This document shows positions 31,624-32,451 of a stretch of DNA of 32,451 nucleotides, in pieces. Position numbers and translations under genes: made by a program. The DNA comes from Actinomycetota bacterium (GTDB lineage: Bacteria > Actinomycetota > Acidimicrobiia > Acidimicrobiales > JAHWLA01), in contig JAHWLA010000004.1 in assembly GCA_019347595.1 (NCBI GenBank), positions 1-32,451 on the forward strand. Direction: 5' to 3'. Position 1 is the stretch's first letter, and every line of letters starts with the position of its first letter. The notes below the pieces were generated by a model. The model did not search any database. It saw only the letters and a list, made by a program, of their open reading frames with translations, and was not told the DNA's origin.

Positions 31624-32139
31624 ATGTCCTCGCTCGCCGTCTGTTCCGCTGCGGTCTGCCTGTTGGCGGCCGCCCTGGCGACCACCGTCGCCCCGGCCCG
31701 CACCCGGCAGGCCGATGTCACCTACATGGCGCCCGTCGATGCCGAGGTCGTCGACCCCTTCCGCGCACCTGCCACGCGCTACGGCGCAGGCAACCGCGGT
31801 GTCGACTACGCCACCACGCCGGGCATCGCCGTGCGGGCCGCGGCGGCCGGGGTGGTCGTGTTCGCCGGCCGCGTGGCGGGGTCGGTGCACGTCACCGTCC
31901 GCCACCCCGACGGGATCCGGACGACGTACGCCTTCCTGGAGTCCGCATCGGTCGCCCGCGGGCGGCGGGTGGCGGCGGGCGACGAGGTGGGTCGCGCCGG
32001 GGCGTCGTTGCACTGGAGCGCACGGGCGGGCGCCGCCTACCTCGACCCGCTGGCGCTGCTCGCCCCCGCCCGGGGGTGGGGCCGGGCCCGGCTGGTCCCC
32101 GACGACGGCGACGTCACGCCACGGCATCGAGGAGCCTGA
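31624..32139 (+). CDS. M23 (LytM/peptidase) domain protein, possibly inactive
   Basis: A 171-residue exported protein with a signal peptide (about 1-26, [21 protein letters not shown]) and a LytM-like domain. The start is the ATG after AGGGGAGG. Core pattern: [52 protein letters not shown] and SLHWSARAG. In active M23 enzymes the zinc ligands are His and Asp of HxxxD plus His of HxH. Here the first His is Asn57, Asp61 is kept, and of HxH only His130 remains (Ser128). It may be a non-catalytic regulator of cell-wall hydrolases, as EnvC is. The gene is regularly found before rpsB in actinobacteria. Confidence 0.85.
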   Translation: MSSLAVCSAAVCLLAAALATTVAPARTRQADVTYMAPVDAEVVDPFRAPATRYGAGNRGVDYATTPGIAVRAAAAGVVVFAGRVAGSVHVTVRHPDGIRTTYAFLESASVARGRRVAAGDEVGRAGASLHWSARAGAAYLDPLALLAPARGWGRARLVPDDGDVTPRHRGA

Positions 32140-32141
32140 CC

Positions 32142-32162
32142 CGCCGCGCTTGGGGCGCGGCG
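32142..32162. terminator. 8-bp GC hairpin after the M23 gene
   Basis: CGCCGCGC-TTGGG-GCGCGGCG, a perfect 8-bp stem just after the M23 stop, without a U-tract. It overlaps the possible -35 of the rpsB promoter. Confidence 0.4.
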
Positions 32163-32174
32163 ACAGCCCGCGGA

Positions 32175-32320
32175 TACACTGGTCCGTCGGCTCGCTCGCC
32201 CTTGGTGGCTCGCGCCGCCGGCATCAACCGTTCACCGACCTTGCACCCGGCTGCACCCACGGTCGTCGCTCACCGCGAGCGGCGCGGCAGCCGGGTCTCA
32301 CAACCGATGGGAGACACGAC
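32175..32320 (+). promoter_or_regulatory. rpsB promoter (-10 TACACT) and 5' leader
   Basis: TACACT at 32175-32180, with a weak TTGGGG 19 bases upstream, gives a leader of about 135 nt. The leader has complementary GC-rich stretches (GCGCCGC near 32211, GCGGCGC near 32279) that could form a long-range stem. uS2 autoregulates rpsB through its leader in several bacteria; whether this leader does so is a guess. GGGAG lies about 8 bases before the ATG. Confidence 0.35.
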
Positions 32321-32451
32321 GATGGCTGTCGTCACGATGAAGCAACTGCTGGAGGCCGGCGTCCACTTCGGCCACCAGACCCGGCGCTGGAACCCCAAGA
32401 TGAAGCGGTTCATCTTCGGTGAGCGCAACGGCATCTACATCATCGACCTGC
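32321..32451 (+). CDS. rpsB: 30S ribosomal protein uS2 (3' partial)
   Basis: The first 43 codons of uS2, reading [20 protein letters not shown], then [39 protein letters not shown] is the invariant family start. The ATG is preceded by GGGAG at a suitable distance. The gene continues past the end of the window and is normally followed by tsf. Confidence 0.97.

Overview
High-GC chromosomal segment of an actinobacterium. Actinobacterial signs are a SepIVA-like coiled-coil gene next to the DUF177/rpmF genes, a DUF2469 gene, an F420-type (DDN-like) reductase, a WhiG/FliA-type sigma factor beside rpsB, frequent GTG starts with GTGA/ATGA stop-start overlaps, and many apparently leaderless starts. 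A deep-branching class such as Acidimicrobiia is my guess from gene order and style; it is not demonstrated. No tRNA, rRNA, IS element, prophage or CRISPR array was seen.

Layout. (1) 1-2454, plus: end of a glutamate/polar amino-acid ABC uptake operon (binding protein and two permeases; no ATPase in view). (2) 5851-2472, minus: rsmD-like methyltransferase, hotdog thioesterase, a 56-residue zinc-ribbon protein, a TIGR02587/TIGR02588-type membrane pair, a long hairpin, then a separately promoted HSL-type esterase. (3) 6055-20073, plus: a housekeeping run of coaD, sepIVA-like, DUF177 (yceD), rpmF, plsX, an LppX/LprG-like exported protein, acpP, rnc, mutM, smc, ftsY, a 574-residue secreted protein and ffh. 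It covers CoA, phospholipid and fatty-acid precursors, RNA processing, DNA repair, chromosome organisation and the SRP pathway. (4) 20092-24959, plus: rpsP, khpA, rimM, trmD, rplS, lepB, DUF2469 and yraN, with an antiparallel reductase and a quinone-oxidoreductase gene wedged between rimM and trmD. (5) 24983-27977: an interruption between yraN and comM, holding two tiny minus-strand genes, a crotonase and a class B penicillin-binding protein. (6) 28140-32451, plus: comM, dprA, a WhiG-type sigma gene, an M23-like gene and the start of rpsB.

Most interesting non-coding structure. (a) Three promoters, before ftsY, before comM and divergently before the PBP gene, share TGTCACAC-N8-(T/C)AnnnT, which resembles the actinobacterial LexA-independent DNA-damage (RecA-NDp/PafBC) promoter. 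(b) Many transcription-unit heads have a TAnnnT-like -10 box only 6-8 nt from the start codon, implying leaderless mRNAs. One such box sits 7 nt before a 13-codon leader ORF that overlaps the coaD start; two others overlap each other in a 23-bp divergent intergenic region. (c) Four long near-perfect hairpins sit at operon boundaries directly before new promoters, and two of them are homologous with compensatory arm changes. (d) Two 87-bp tandem repeats plus a large imperfect palindrome fill the mutM-smc gap, and the head of the repeat recurs just before plsX.
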